NCBI GenBank assembly: GCA_943735955.1
Contig: OX030964.1
Coordinates: 7,572,997 to 7,636,996, forward strand
DNA length: 64,000 bases
Source of the DNA: Piscicola geometra
Taxonomy: Eukaryota; Annelida; Clitellata; Hirudinida; Piscicolidae
Direction: 5' to 3'
The notes below the pieces were generated by a model. It had not been told where the DNA came from, did no database searches, and saw only the letters and a program-made list of their open reading frames with translations. The position numbers and the translations under genes were made by a program. Of the stretch, positions 22,411 to 34,303 are shown in pieces (positions within the stretch are counted from its first letter, which is position 1; each line of letters opens with the position of its first letter).

Positions 22411-24300
22411 CCATATACAATGTATAGTTTGGCGACAAGACCGCATGAAGAGTTTTTGTGGATTTAAAAAGAAGACTAAATTTCAAAAGTTGTAATATTT
22501 AAAGTTAAAAAAATATTTTTCAATAATTTATGATTTATAGTTATTTTACTTCAGTAAAGTGTATAAGAATAAGGAAAAAATATTCTTTATCTATAGTTTA
22601 TTCAATACTGTAATTGCCTGTAAGTTTGCAATGAATATATTTTTATATTAAAAATAAATATATAAAAAATTCAAGAATAATTTTTCGAAAAAGATTAATT
22701 CCATTCGTCAAAACATAATAGTTATTGATTGCGTTTTGTTTTTGAAGCAAGAAAGGTCGGTTCTTGTTTTTTAGTTTAATCGATATTTTAAAGTTTTGGA
22801 AAAAAATTAAAACAAATCAAGGTAGAAGTGCTATGTGAATGTTTGATTGTAGTCGCAATTTTTTAAAAGCCCTAATACCTAAAGATTTCATCATGTAGTT
22901 AGTTGAAAAAATTATTTTTATTTTTCTAAAAATCACAAACATTTTAAACTTTAATTTGATTAATTTTTTAAAATGTATAGAAATAAAACACCATTCTATT
23001 TTTCGGTGCATGCATTGAACACGTTACACTATAAAAACTTCGCACTTAGAAAATTTGAAGAATTCTTTAAAAACTTAAAATGATTTATTTATTTTTTATA
23101 AAAAATGTTTACACTATTTGAGTATTTAATTTTCACCAAATCAAAAATTTTTAGTAAGACGTTTCAATGATGAAAACTCAGAGTGTTGAAACGATTAGAA
23201 AAGTTATAATTAATTATTCCAGATTTTTTTATATTCATTATTTAGAAATATTTAAATTTTAATTTCTCGTTAATTCAATGTATGAAGTTTTGCTAGTGTA
23301 CAAGGATCTAGTTTTTTTAATAGTTATTTCAAATACCAAACTTTTCTTTAATTTGAAAATACGTTTAAAACCGAATGAAAAGATTATCGATCTGAAAGTT
23401 ATCATTATCCTAACATCTGTTTCGAATAAAAAAAGCCGATTTTTGACGTAAAAAGATGTAAAAATATGACAAAATCCAATACGCTTGATACTGGATGAAT
23501 TATTACTTAATGGTTCGAGACAAAATTAAAATGAAGATCGTGTTATCTTTACATTCACAAAGTTTAATTTTATAATTTTTACATTATATAGAAACAGACA
23601 TTAAATTGTTATAAAATACTTTTATTCTCAATTTTAAATTTTGGTTAGCATCTTGCCATCTTGGCAACCTCATCCAGTCGATAAATTCTTAGAATGAAGA
23701 GCTTCAGCTTTTGCTTCTTCTTCACCTCCAGCTGCACCTTCAACACCAATGCATTCGAAAGAATTATGGTAGTGCTTTTGCTTTTGTGGGAATGATGATG
23801 ATTTGATGATGATGATGCTTATATCTTCTTTTTTTAAAATGAAGTTTAATATTGGATAACAGTGTCTAAACCTAAAACTTGAAGCCTATTAATTTGGAAG
23901 AAAAAAATATAACATTAACAATTTAGTTGTTAAAATTGAACATCTATTACGTGGTTTTATGCTGGTATTAACTTAAACAATTTATGAATGAGAAAAATAT
24001 ATCTTTCACAAAAATATTTGTGAGGCTCTTTCTTCTGTTAGAAGTAAAAATTTCATAATATCTTACCAATTGCGATTAAATAAACAATTTTAAAGCACGT
24101 CTTTCTCTTGAACCTCATCAGAATGGTATCGATTGAAAGATCTAAGTATTTTTGATTAATACCATAAGCTCTGAGATGTAAAAACTCAAATGTTAAATCA
24201 TTAAATAAAGTACTATTTGCAAGTTACTATTCATCTAAAAATCTGTTTCAAGCATACCCAAAGAGCCTTTGCTTTTTATTAATTTATATTGACATTGAAA
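22411..24300. other. Intergenic, AT-rich; one possible terminal exon
   Basis: Mostly featureless. On the minus strand about 23765-23670 there is an open stretch (ECIGVEGAAGGEEEAKAEAL) that ends in a stop, followed by a downstream AATAAA (plus TTTATT near 23617). This could be the last exon of a gene whose other exons I cannot find. Confidence 0.3.
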
Positions 24301-24436
24301 CTGTGAGACAAGATTGTTAAAATACTTTTATTTCAAACATTTTCAATAATCGACAAATTTAATTGTATTTTGGGTTGTGTTTGTTATTCACTTGCTCAAC
24401 CCATGCTATTCTTCTGCCTCTTTTCTTACAAGCACT

Positions 24437-25605
24437 CTACCTCCTCATGCATGGATCAACTGCATTCCAGTAGCCAACAGTTGAAGTTCTTTGGCAGCCC
24501 CGAGGTCCTCCGTTGTGTACTCTGGCGTATGTTTGGCAAGTGGGAGCTGTTCCTCCAGCGCAGCTCGATCCGTATCTGAAAAAATAAATAATTAATTTAA
24601 AAGTTAATTGTTTAACAACTCTAATGATGATATAATATCTTATTGTAAATCTCTTTTTCTAGATAGGTAAGGAAAGATTGTTCATTTCATAAACTGCAAG
24701 ATTTCTAACCTTTGCATGTAGGCTCTCACACACGTTTCTGAACAAGCGAGCTGTTTCGTACACTCTTGCCATCCTGTGAATGTTACTTGAATGATCAAAC
24801 ATGATTTTTGTTATCAATTCTCGAAACTGCCACCTGTTCCGGGTCTGCCACAATCAATCCAGTAGGCTTCTTTGATCTGGTACGGACCACAGCTTAAACT
24901 TCCCACATCCATGTTGCATTTTCCGATTAAACGGTCACCGCCTTCTACCTACAAAGACGAGGTTTATGTTTTGTTTGACTTCTAAATAATTTACGACTCA
25001 CTGGGTTGCCCTAGCAGTTACACGGTTCAGACTTTTCAAACCCGTGATTTAAACACTATTTCAGAAATACCATCAAATATAGTTAAGCTAGACCCAAAAC
25101 ACAATCATGTATTTAAACAGCTTTTATGAGTGTTTTATATTGGAAATTATCTAAATCTTTTGAAATTTTAATAAATAGTTATTTTCTTCAAGGCTCATTG
25201 AAATTGCTGGTCTTCCATGTGCCTTGCTCTTAGATATATATTTCAAAACATAAGTTCGAATATATTTGTTCAACAAGTATTTATTTTATTTTGGCTCATG
25301 ATTTACCTCTTTAATGCAGTGCAAGCACTTATCAGAAATGTTTCCATTCACTGTGAACAGTGCTGTGTTTGGTAGAATAGTTTAAGGGTTAGCATGGATT
25401 GTTTTAAATAGTTATTAAACAAAACCATAATTTAAATGAAGTTATTGTAAAAACCAAAATAAATAAAATAAAAGGTTTATAAATATCTTTTGAACAAAGA
25501 AAAATAACTCAATAATGTTTTATAAAGTTGTATAAAATCTTCGCGTCGATGACTATTAACAAATGAACCTGCGAGCAAGAGTGGAAGAATCGAGAAAGTC
25601 TTCAT
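24437..25605 (-). CDS. Destabilase / invertebrate-type lysozyme
   Basis: Five exons (minus): 25605-25569, 25362-25307, 24948-24834, 24773-24710, 24575-24437; 136 residues with all phases matching. A signal peptide (MKTFSILPLLLAG) is followed by the i-type lysozyme core: ISDKCLHCI, EVEGG (catalytic Glu kept), NMDVGSLSCGPYQIKEAYW (catalytic Asp kept), DCGRPG, ETCVRAYMQRY, PTCQTYARVHNGGPRGC, VGYWNAVDPC. i-type lysozymes cleave peptidoglycan; leech destabilases also hydrolyse isopeptide bonds in fibrin. Compared with relatives, the CIC motif is CIK and ESGC is EGGD, so two Cys are missing together and presumably their disulfide. The enzyme is probably secreted in defence or feeding fluids. An AATAAA signal lies downstream (plus TTTATT near 24326). 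Confidence 0.94.
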
Positions 25606-25632
25606 TTTGGATGAAGAACTCACCACGTTCTC

Positions 25633-25641
25633 CTTTATATA
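25633..25641 (-). promoter_or_regulatory. TATA box of destabilase gene
   Basis: TATATAAAG on the minus strand about 30 bases upstream of the start codon. The leader must therefore be very short, or transcription begins almost at the ATG. Confidence 0.6.
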
Positions 25642-26397
25642 TTGGCTTCTAGAAAGGAAATATATATTGAAAAGAGAATATGAATTTCTATATGATTTGT
25701 TGAATACATTTTAACCGCGTTAATAAAATTTTGCGAAGGATTTACTTCTCCAAATGATTTAAAAATTGATCTTTGCCCTTAGACATTAGGTGCTTTTCAA
25801 ATGACCTTAGTCCTGAAGGTATTTCATAAAATCTTTTTAAGACACAAAGACTAAGATTGTAGCTCAACTATCTATCGAGTGATTGAAAATAAATTAGAAA
25901 AAGTGTGCAAGGCTTGAAGACTTCGGACATCTTTGACATGGCTGTTCATGTCTAGGCGTCGGTGATTCAGTCGATTTGTTAGTGTAGAAATCAAAGAGGA
26001 TATATAATCGTGATGAAGAGCTCAAGAAGGGCTCATGAGTTGTTTACAAAGAAAATTAAAGATAATGAACAAATAAATAAAATAAATAAAGTCATAACGA
26101 AGTTTGAAACTTTTTATAATAGATAAATATATTTCAATAAATAATTATGGTAATGCTGGATAAATTATGACTATTACTTGAGACTGTTTCAATGCATCCC
26201 ACAATTTTAAAAAAGTTATTTCAAGTCTGCTCATATATCTAATAACAAATTATTTAGAAATTGTATGAAGACAAAAAAAGCAGCATACGAAAACTGAGAA
26301 GCGAAAAAATCACAAAAGTTTTATTTCTGAGAAAACCAACTCAAAGTCCGCATGCTTTGTGAATCTTCGTTCTTTCGCTTATGAATATTCCAAGTAT
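25642..26397. other. Intergenic, no feature recognised
   Basis: AT-rich spacer between the destabilase promoter and the 3' end of the WSC receptor gene. Nothing supportable was seen. Confidence 0.4.
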
Positions 26398-29300
26398 TCA
26401 ACTACTAAATCTTTTCACGATTCTGAAATAAATAAAAATACATTTAATTGTGTAAAAATAAAATAAGCATTAAAAAATCACATATAAAAATCTTCATAAA
26501 AACTATAAAGTCTTACAGAACAGCAAAAATATGTTTCCAAAGAGGAAGACTTACTGAATAACTTTCAAGATGTACACCAAACCGCCCACCAACGCCACCG
26601 CCAGAACGAAGTAGAGTATGTTCGAGGCGTAATTGGATTTCTTGAAGACAACCGTGCACTTATAACTTCCCTCTGTATTCTTGCATTTCTCCCCTTTCCC
26701 ACACATCATCATGAACTTGCACTCATCAATATCTAAGGGAACAGTTTTTCAAAGTAATACTATAAATTAAAACCACAATTAACTTTTTGAAGATTTAAAA
26801 TCATTTATTCGTTAGTTCAGGTCGTCGTTCGTCTCACCCTCGCAGGAATTCTCGCCAATGAGTCGGAAGCCTGGCGGGCACGAGACTCCCATGTGCCAAG
26901 TGCTCGTCTCGGTCTCGAAGAACATTGTCTCTTCAGACGGCGGCAAACCTGCCAGCATAATGCATAGACACAAGCAATCGCAAAGAACAACAACAACAAC
27001 AAAAAAGAAGAAAGTTCTTGTTGAACACTACCCATGTAACTGCTTGTTGATTTTGTATTCTTGTCGTCGTCCGCTTCTTCATGAAGTAGAAACATCATTG
27101 TGAAAGTGGAGTCTAAATAATTGGCTGAATAAGCCTTTTAAATGAGAACATGAACATCAAATACTCCAATGTGGAATAATTAGAATAATATTTAATTGAT
27201 TATTAATTAATTTGAAATGTACGTTGGATGGGTATTTCTGTTCGTTTCGGGTCGACAGAACCTTGAAGAAGTTTAGCTATTTCAACATAGAAAATTCTAA
27301 AATGTTACTACAATAAAAGAGACAAAAACCTAGTATTTGAGATAATTTAAAACCCTTTAACTGACTCGAAAGTTCCGGGAAACTGTTTTCCGTAGTTCTA
27401 GTTGTCGCCTCGACACACTCGCTAATCACCAGTTTTCCCATCGTGAGGGTGAGGCATTTCTCATGTTTAGGGCAGCCGCCATTGTTGGTGCTGCAGTCTA
27501 TAAGGAGGTGAATTGGAATAATGTGGGACAATACTCGGGTAGGTTGAAATGGTCGATCGGAATTGTGGCGAATAGAGAAGTAAAAATCTTTTTTTATCAA
27601 AATCAAAAAGTATGAATGATGAAATTCAAAGTAATAATTAAAATTTTTCGGATGAATAGGGAGTTAATCACCTCTGATGTCGCAAAGAATGCCCGTGAAT
27701 CCAGGATGGCAGGGAGCTCCACAAGAGATGCCAACTCTCCTCTGGTCAGTCTCATCGCAGTGGCCTCCAGGCTTTTGGCACGTGTCCAACCAACCCCCGA
27801 GTTTAATACATACTTGTCAACGGGTAAGATTGATGGTGTTGGTAGATGGTCGAAGTGATCATGGTGGCTGGTAAAAAGGTAATTTATAGAACATAAATTT
27901 AAGTTTTTTATTTTTAAAGGATAAAAACCTCTAAAGAACTGCACATAGAAATCAATGCTACAATTCATGTCATTGCGATTACGGCAGCCTTTCATACACT
28001 CTTTCATTGGACGCGGGTGAAATTGCTGAAAGTTGATCACGCACCAGCAGGTCGGGCGCTGTGTGTTACAATGGAAGAAAACTTATCATTTTTTCGAATG
28101 CGTCAAAGATACTTACAAAGGCACTTAAATGTGTGATTATATTTGTTAGCTTTTAAATAACGGGTAGCCGAGTGTGTAACGACTCAGCTTGACCAATAAT
28201 TAAATGTCTTAAATAAATAAATATGGAGATGAATAAATAAATAAATAAATGTCAGTTTTGTATAGCGCCCGGGCACGCAACTGAAGCGCCACTCACACGA
28301 CATTAGTCGTGAAACACCGCATCATATACACTAGGTATATGATAGCTCACGGTTGGCTGTACAGGGATTTGAACTGGCGACCTTTAAGTTGCAGGTCTAA
28401 CGACTTACCATCTAAGCCAACCCGCTCGGTTCGAGTGCCTTAGTAACACAGGCGCAAATGAAAATATGCAGCCTAAGTGGCCTGGAAGCTCGTTCGGGTT
28501 ATACGCCACTTTAATAATTCTCGTCATTATTATTAATAATATTATTAAGGCCCTGGTGAGCGACTACCAACTTAAATTTGTGAATTTTAAAAATTGTTTC
28601 TTATTATTGTTGGCATAACAAGACATTTTCACCAAAGGTATTTCTATAATACATATTTTAATATTCGGAATTTAAAAATTAGATTTCAAGTAGAAATTAT
28701 TTTAAATAATTCTTATGTGTTTTACTATATTTGTGGAGAATACACATGAAAAGAAAAGAGAAAAACTGTGAGTAAATATATCAAGAAAGTTTATCTCGGT
28801 TTCCTTGATATAAAACTTGATAATTAGGATAAAACATGACCACGAAAATTTTAATTAATTTTTTTATTCAGAAACCGCGAAAATCTAAGCTGGTAGTTAG
28901 CTAACCAGGTTCTTAAAATAAAACTAACAAATGCATTCATTAAACACCTGCATGGCGAAGTAATCATAGCCCAGGTTGAAGCAGTACTCATGGCAAAAGG
29001 GCTCCGTCTCATCTACAAATTCAACTCTTTTTCCGTAAAGAAATTCCTCCCTTGCATTCTTAAATTTTATGGCAAAGCAGCCCACTTGAAAGGAATTTAT
29101 GTCGGATGGAGCCCATGCTGAATAAGCGAGTGTTTACTTGCATCTATCTGCTCACAAATGACTGACTTACATATTAAATTAATTGAGAAAAACACGTTTT
29201 AATATTTCACTATAAATCAACAACAAAATTGGAAAATCAGGAAACTTTTCTGACAAAACTCACTGAAGTAAGCAGAGTAGAAGAGAGACGAGCCGCAAGG

Positions 29301-31271
29301 GTATTCTCTGTCCTTGCACAGAGCATTGCAAAGCTCCGTTGGTTTCTTCTTCTGATTGGCAAAATATGTTGCAGAACAGAAACATTCCCCTCCAGCCTAG
29401 AAAAGTGTCGGGTATGTTACAAATCGATTGTTTCAGCACTGCGGAGTGCAACATGGCAACAATCAACAGGATGGCACAAGCATCACCTTAAGCAGAGCAA
29501 TGGGTTTGTTCAGAGTTCTGCATATCTTCATGCAAACTCTCACACCGTCCACTTTTTTCTCAAGATTGAGAGAAGCTGGCAAAGCGAAGCAGCCAAGGTA
29601 GCTTTTCAACAAATGCCTCCCTAAAATGATGGGAGGAAAGCGTAGCTAGCTGGCAAAAATAGTTGTAAAGATGGAGAGGGTGGAACAAATGGAGAGCCGA
29701 ATGGACTGGTGAATGAAAGAATAGGATGAGACTGGTGAATGAAAGAATTGGATGGGACTGGTGAATGAAAGAATTGGATGGGACTGGAAGGGTGTTTCAC
29801 GGAGATCAGTTGATGTTTGCTTTAAAAACATGAGAGTTCAGGCGAATAATTTGAAAGCTGACACAAAGAGAGTATTCTTCAACGATTACCATACCTTTAG
29901 TGTAAACTTGGATTAAAACAGGAAAAGCTCCAGGCAAGGGTCGTCCTTTTGGAATCACTGTTTCCTTCACTGTATCCACCACCACAAACCTACCCACATT
30001 GTTGCATCGTGAAAAACTGCAAAAAAAGAAATACTCATGATAAATCCGAATTATTGAAAAAAATTTAACCTGTTAGTATTCATTTCTTCGCATGGAGACC
30101 CTTCGAATGTCCCAACATTCTTTGAGCCATGGTCAAACCTAGAGCCCACGAAGACTCTGGTATAATCCTTATGGTCTTATCAAATAATTGTTTTAATTTA
30201 ATAATTTTCAAGAATTTTAAAATAAGGAAATCGCTAATTCTTAGATTTTTCATACTTTTCAACCAAAATTGCTTGCAGATTTACTTTTATTTTATTTTAG
30301 AAATTCAGGTTTTTTGTTTTTTTTCTTACCTTCGTTGCGATCATGATAAACGATTGCAACTTTAAGGACATCGTAAAGTTCACCAAGATCGATGAGAAAA
30401 CGAAATGGAGAGAGTTCGTTTTTGAGTATTGAGAATTCAGTTCGTATTCCGCCATTCACAACTGCAAAAAGGGCATCTCCTAGATACTCCAAGTCAGAAT
30501 ATATACTCATTCTGTGAGCAACGTCCTCTTGTTCGAATGTCTCTGAAGCTGTTAGAGTGCATTTACAGAATTTAGAACGATATTTTACATTTTATAATTT
30601 AAAAAACTAATTTAATTATTCTTAGAGCTAGATTAAAGTGGATTTACAAACTTTCGGCGACCACTTCGAAGGAATAGACCACATATGGGAGTTTTTTTAA
30701 TGGATCAAAAAAAACATAACGGAAGGCCTTACTCGAATTACATTTCACCACTGTGAAGGGTTTTATATCACTCTTCACAATGTCTTGACATATTTCTCTT
30801 TTTTTGCCTATCTCACTCAAGGGTTCATGGTTTATTAAACCTACACTTAGTCCCGATAAATCTCCTGTCGTGTGTGTGGAAAGAAAGGAAATTATGCAAG
30901 AAAGAGGCTTTTGCTGGTAGACAATCTACTACAAAAAGTTAAAACCAGGTGACTGACTTTGTTTAGTAAACATGATGATACTTCTGACTACATACTCCTG
31001 TCGTAGATCAATAGCAAACCACGAATTGGTAGTAAAAGAAGTGCTCATGTTACCGTCATTAACTTCGCTTATATCAGCTCTAAAAGCCAATGGGTAACCA
31101 TTATATTTTCCTTCAGCGACCTCGTTCAAAAATTCTGTAAAAGTAAAAAATAAAAAGTAAAAATAAGGCTTCAATTAGAAACTGAGAAAATATTAAATAT
31201 TAATAATTTTTGAAACCTCTCTTTATTCTAGCTGCCGTCACTACAAAAAAGAAAACGGCTAGTTTTGACAT
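26398..31271 (-). CDS. Receptor-like membrane protein: 2 discoidin-like, 2 WSC, EGF-like modules, one TM
   Basis: Sixteen exons (minus): 31271-31217, 31134-30958, 30864-30652, 30548-30330, 30175-30070, 30016-29895, 29620-29487, 29396-29264, 29117-28948, 28058-27929, 27812-27672, 27497-27366, 27112-27032, 26948-26838, 26732-26555, 26422-26398; 708 residues, every junction in phase. Order: signal peptide; F5/8C-like galactose-binding domain 1 (about 20-148; SWFAIDLRQEYVVRSI) and 2 (about 149-297; FLIDLGELYDVLKVAI, NVGRFVVV); WSC 1 (about 304-386; YLGCFAL, ECFCSATYFA); WSC 2 (about 395-486; VGCFAIKF, GYDYFAMQ, CWCVINF); EGF-like repeats (NNGGCPKHEKC, DIDECKFMMMC); TM at about 676-699 (ILYFVLAVALVGGLVYIL); short basic tail IVKRFSS. 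WSC domains bind carbohydrate. Likely a cell-surface carbohydrate receptor or adhesion protein; no single named orthologue recognised. Confidence 0.85.
28161..28190 (+). repeat. tRNA-like fragment (box A-like)
   Basis: GGTAGCCGAGTGTGTAACGA resembles the 5' part of a tRNA with a box A (TAGCCGAGTGG-like). No B box follows, so this is probably a fragment of a tRNA-derived element beside the SINE rather than a tRNA gene. Confidence 0.35.
28231..28432 (-). mobile_element. tRNA-derived SINE, near full length
   Basis: The minus strand begins near 28432 with a tRNA-like head. Box A TGGCTTAGATGG (plus 28408-28419) is a perfect fit to TRGCNNAGNNGG. Box B AGTTCAAATCC (plus 28365-28375) is close to GGTTCGANTCC. 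A body of about 90 bp ends in GGGCGCTATACAAA (plus 28257-28270) and an (ATTT)n tail. It sits in the intron between WSC-gene exons 9 and 10. The tail motif is shared with the LINE 3' end at 56527-56540. Confidence 0.85.
28481..28540 (+). repeat. Interspersed repeat, copy 2 of 3
   Basis: GGAAGCTCGTTCGGGTTATA followed by CGCCACTTTAATAATTCTCG matches the sequence at 12476-12530. It lies next to the SINE inside the WSC-gene intron. Confidence 0.5.
29696..29795. repeat. 32-bp minisatellite, about 3 copies
   Basis: The unit GACTGGTGAATGAAAGAAT plus TGGATGG is repeated about three times in the intron between exons 6 and 7 of the WSC receptor gene. Confidence 0.85.
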
Positions 31272-31454
31272 TTTATCGATTCAAAGTTGTTTTTTGCTGT
31301 GGTTGAGCTTAAAAGAAAGCGTTACGTAATATAAAGATTTAAATATTTTTCATTTTAAATTAATAATTTTTATCGTTTTTATTGAAATATTTGTTATATA
31401 ATATAATCATATTGAATCACTACTGAATATTGCTTTGGAACTGAACATTGAGAC

Positions 31455-31823
31455 GAGACCGGGGCAAGATGACGAATGTCTTATATTTTCAGTTTTTCAC
31501 TAGTTGAGGGCATGAAACGAACACTACTGACTCTCCTACCTCCCTTTCGTTAAATAATAGTATGCAAACGCTGAAATCACTATTTTTGTTTTAGTTGTGA
31601 AGCTTTGATTGTTTTCCGCGGTCACGTTATAACTTTTATGCATGTATTAAAAACATCTGCTGCAGAAATAAGTAACATATTTCATGTTAAAAAAATATTT
31701 CTTAATAGTTTATTCATAATAATTCCTATTAACATAAATGTTCATGAAAAAAAGTTTGTTATCTATATAAATAAAATAACAAAACGACATTAATCGTTAA
31801 CCAAGTCATCTTGCCCCGGTCTC
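31455..31823. mobile_element. Small non-autonomous DNA element (MITE-like) with 19-bp perfect TIRs
   Basis: GAGACCGGGGCAAGATGAC at 31455-31473 is repeated exactly in inverted orientation at 31805-31823. The 369-bp element is AT-rich inside and has no coding frame. No target-site duplication is evident, so the superfamily is not assigned. It lies in the divergent intergenic region between the WSC receptor (-) and INCENP (+). Confidence 0.8.
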
Positions 31824-32683
31824 TCATATAACGATTCGGCTTTCAGTCCGATTTCTAATTGTGATCACGTTACATCAAACAAAGTTGTGACTGACAGAAG
31901 ATGTAGAAAGGAGAGGGAGAAAGTAAACAACCCTGATTCCTTTTCGTTCTGGGTTTTGGCTTGTCTTCTATGCTGTGGTTCGAAAAGACAGAGCACTGTT
32001 TGATGACTCGAGTGATGCATGAACTGAAGTCGAATATTCTGATTCAAGCCCAGAACGCCAAACTCCATCAAAAACGTTCATCAAATATAAAGATAAAGTC
32101 TTGTTGAACAAAGTTTGATTTAATCTAACAACTGTCTGCTTTTAAGCAGCTGTCATTTTTTCTACGGCTTTTATTGTTTTAAACAAACCTTCAGTTTAAC
32201 TCTGCTCAGGTTCCTTATGAAGCTTCAGTGTGTGCCTGAGTTGGGTTTGCAAGTGATGAGGAAATCATGCAGTCTTTCCCATTTTGTCAGATCTTGTTTT
32301 TAGATATTATCATCATTTTCATTTTTGTACTTTTTAGTTTTCTATGTTGAATTTTGATTATAATATTGATGTCAATATTTTTCTATAGTGTGAAGGTCTT
32401 TTTTTATAAGTTGATACTACAAACTTGATACTTATATAACTTATATGATTAACAATGAAAAAATTAACTAAAATTCAATAAAAGACTTTTAAAAAATTTA
32501 ACTAACAAATTTTTCCTTTTAATGTTTAGCGCCTCAGTTAAGCCTCCAAAATTTTAAATTTATAGTTTAAGGCAGTTCTCGGTTTAAGTTCTCTGTTTCT
32601 TTGTCGATACTTATTTTTTTGTGATTATTTTATTCAAAAAATTATTAATTTAACTATTTGAAAATTTATAAATAAAAATTAAG
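31824..32683. other. Intergenic upstream of INCENP
   Basis: No gene is supported. A 68-codon minus frame (31865-32071) has no recognisable motif. This stretch should contain the INCENP promoter; no convincing TATA box was found. Confidence 0.4.
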
Positions 32684-34235
32684 ATGGAGAATGATCCTGC
32701 GATCGTTGAGTTATTTACAAAATCAAATGAAGAAACTCAAAATATGACAGATTATATCACAGAGCTCGAGACTACTTCTCTCCAGCTTCTTAAAGATTCC
32801 GGGTAAAAATATTTTTTCATAAAAAGTTAAATTGGCCAATGCTATTGAAACAAATCATAAATAAATAAAAGAATGGAAAGATTATAAGAGTTTGAGTTTC
32901 TAGAAACACTAGTACATTTTGTATAAAGTTAATAATATGAATTATTGAATTTTAATATATAAATATAAAAAATCGTAGTTAAAGAATTAAAACAAGCTTT
33001 TATTTCAAAACCAGGAATGTAGTTCCAATGACGCCAATTCACAAAAAGAAAAAAAGCAAGCAGAAGAAGCTTTCTTCTCCAAAGTTGCCCACTTACTCGG
33101 TGGTGAAGAGGAGTTTGCGGACGAGGCTGTTCAGACAAAGCAGTGGTGGTGGTGGTGGAGGGGGTTTCGACAAGACATCCCTCGCACGCAAGGTGCACTT
33201 CAGTCCTCGAGCAGATGCTGATGCAGCAGCCAGAGCGATGGATGTCGAACACGAAGAAAAGAAGACTCCGGGCATTAAATCTCGTCTGAGGTCGAAGGCC
33301 AAAGCAGTCCAAGCAGACGCCAAGCCAAAGAAGCAGACAAGAAAGGGGACTGCCAAAAAGGGACTTGTCGCCGGAGACCACGTTGCAGGGGTCGGTGGAG
33401 GGGAACGTCGAGGAGTTGCGTGCGGCAACAGTGGCCATCAGAGTCCATCTCAAGCGGATGACACAATCGTGTACGACGATGACGGTGACGGACGAGTCTC
33501 CAACCGTGTCAATGCTGCGCCGACGAATGTTGGCAACATGTTGAGGAGTGTGCCTGTGGAAGAGGTATTCAACAAAAGTTGCAAAGGAAACAAGGGTTCT
33601 GATTGGATGCAAGTTCCAACTGATCTTCACCTTGCGAATGAGGCTATGGAGAGGCTTGAAGCGGACGTCATGACAACGAAAGGAGATGAGGAAGTAGTTC
33701 TCCTAAGCGCCCCGGTGTCTGGTAGTTTGACAGTCATGGCAGGTGCAAAAGGTGAAGAGGGTTCTAACAACAACCACAACAGCAACAATGAGGATCATCT
33801 CAACACTAACAACAACAACATTAATAATCATAACCACTCCAACAACAACAACAACCCTTATTGCATTTCAGAGACTTCAAATAACCAACAAATCTCAGAA
33901 AAGCAAACTCCCAAGAAGAAAGTGGTCAAAGGCAAAAGAAAAGCAACAAGCAAGAAAGCCACAACTGCTGCAACCACAAACAAGAAGAAAAAAAAGAAAC
34001 TTCTATATGTCAGCGATGATGATGATGATGAAGCATTCAAAGGTGGTGCTGATAATGATGAGGTATTCGAAGGTGGTGGTGCTGATGATGATGATGAGGA
34101 AAAGACGAGGCAGATAGCTGAGTTAGAGGCAAGGTTGTTGCAGCAGTTGCAGTCTCCACATAGATCCTCACCCTCCTCATCACCCCAACACTTCTCTCCT
34201 CTCCCTCATCCTCCTATGCATCCATGTGCAATGGA

Positions 34236-34303
<68 letters not shown>

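Noticed and set aside
28231..28432. Functional tRNA gene
   Set aside because: A and B boxes are present, but the cloverleaf cannot be completed and the unit continues into a SINE body with an ATTT tail.
29229..29624. 131-codon plus frame antisense to the WSC gene
   Set aside because: It overlaps two WSC exons on the other strand, has no motif of its own and spans their intron.
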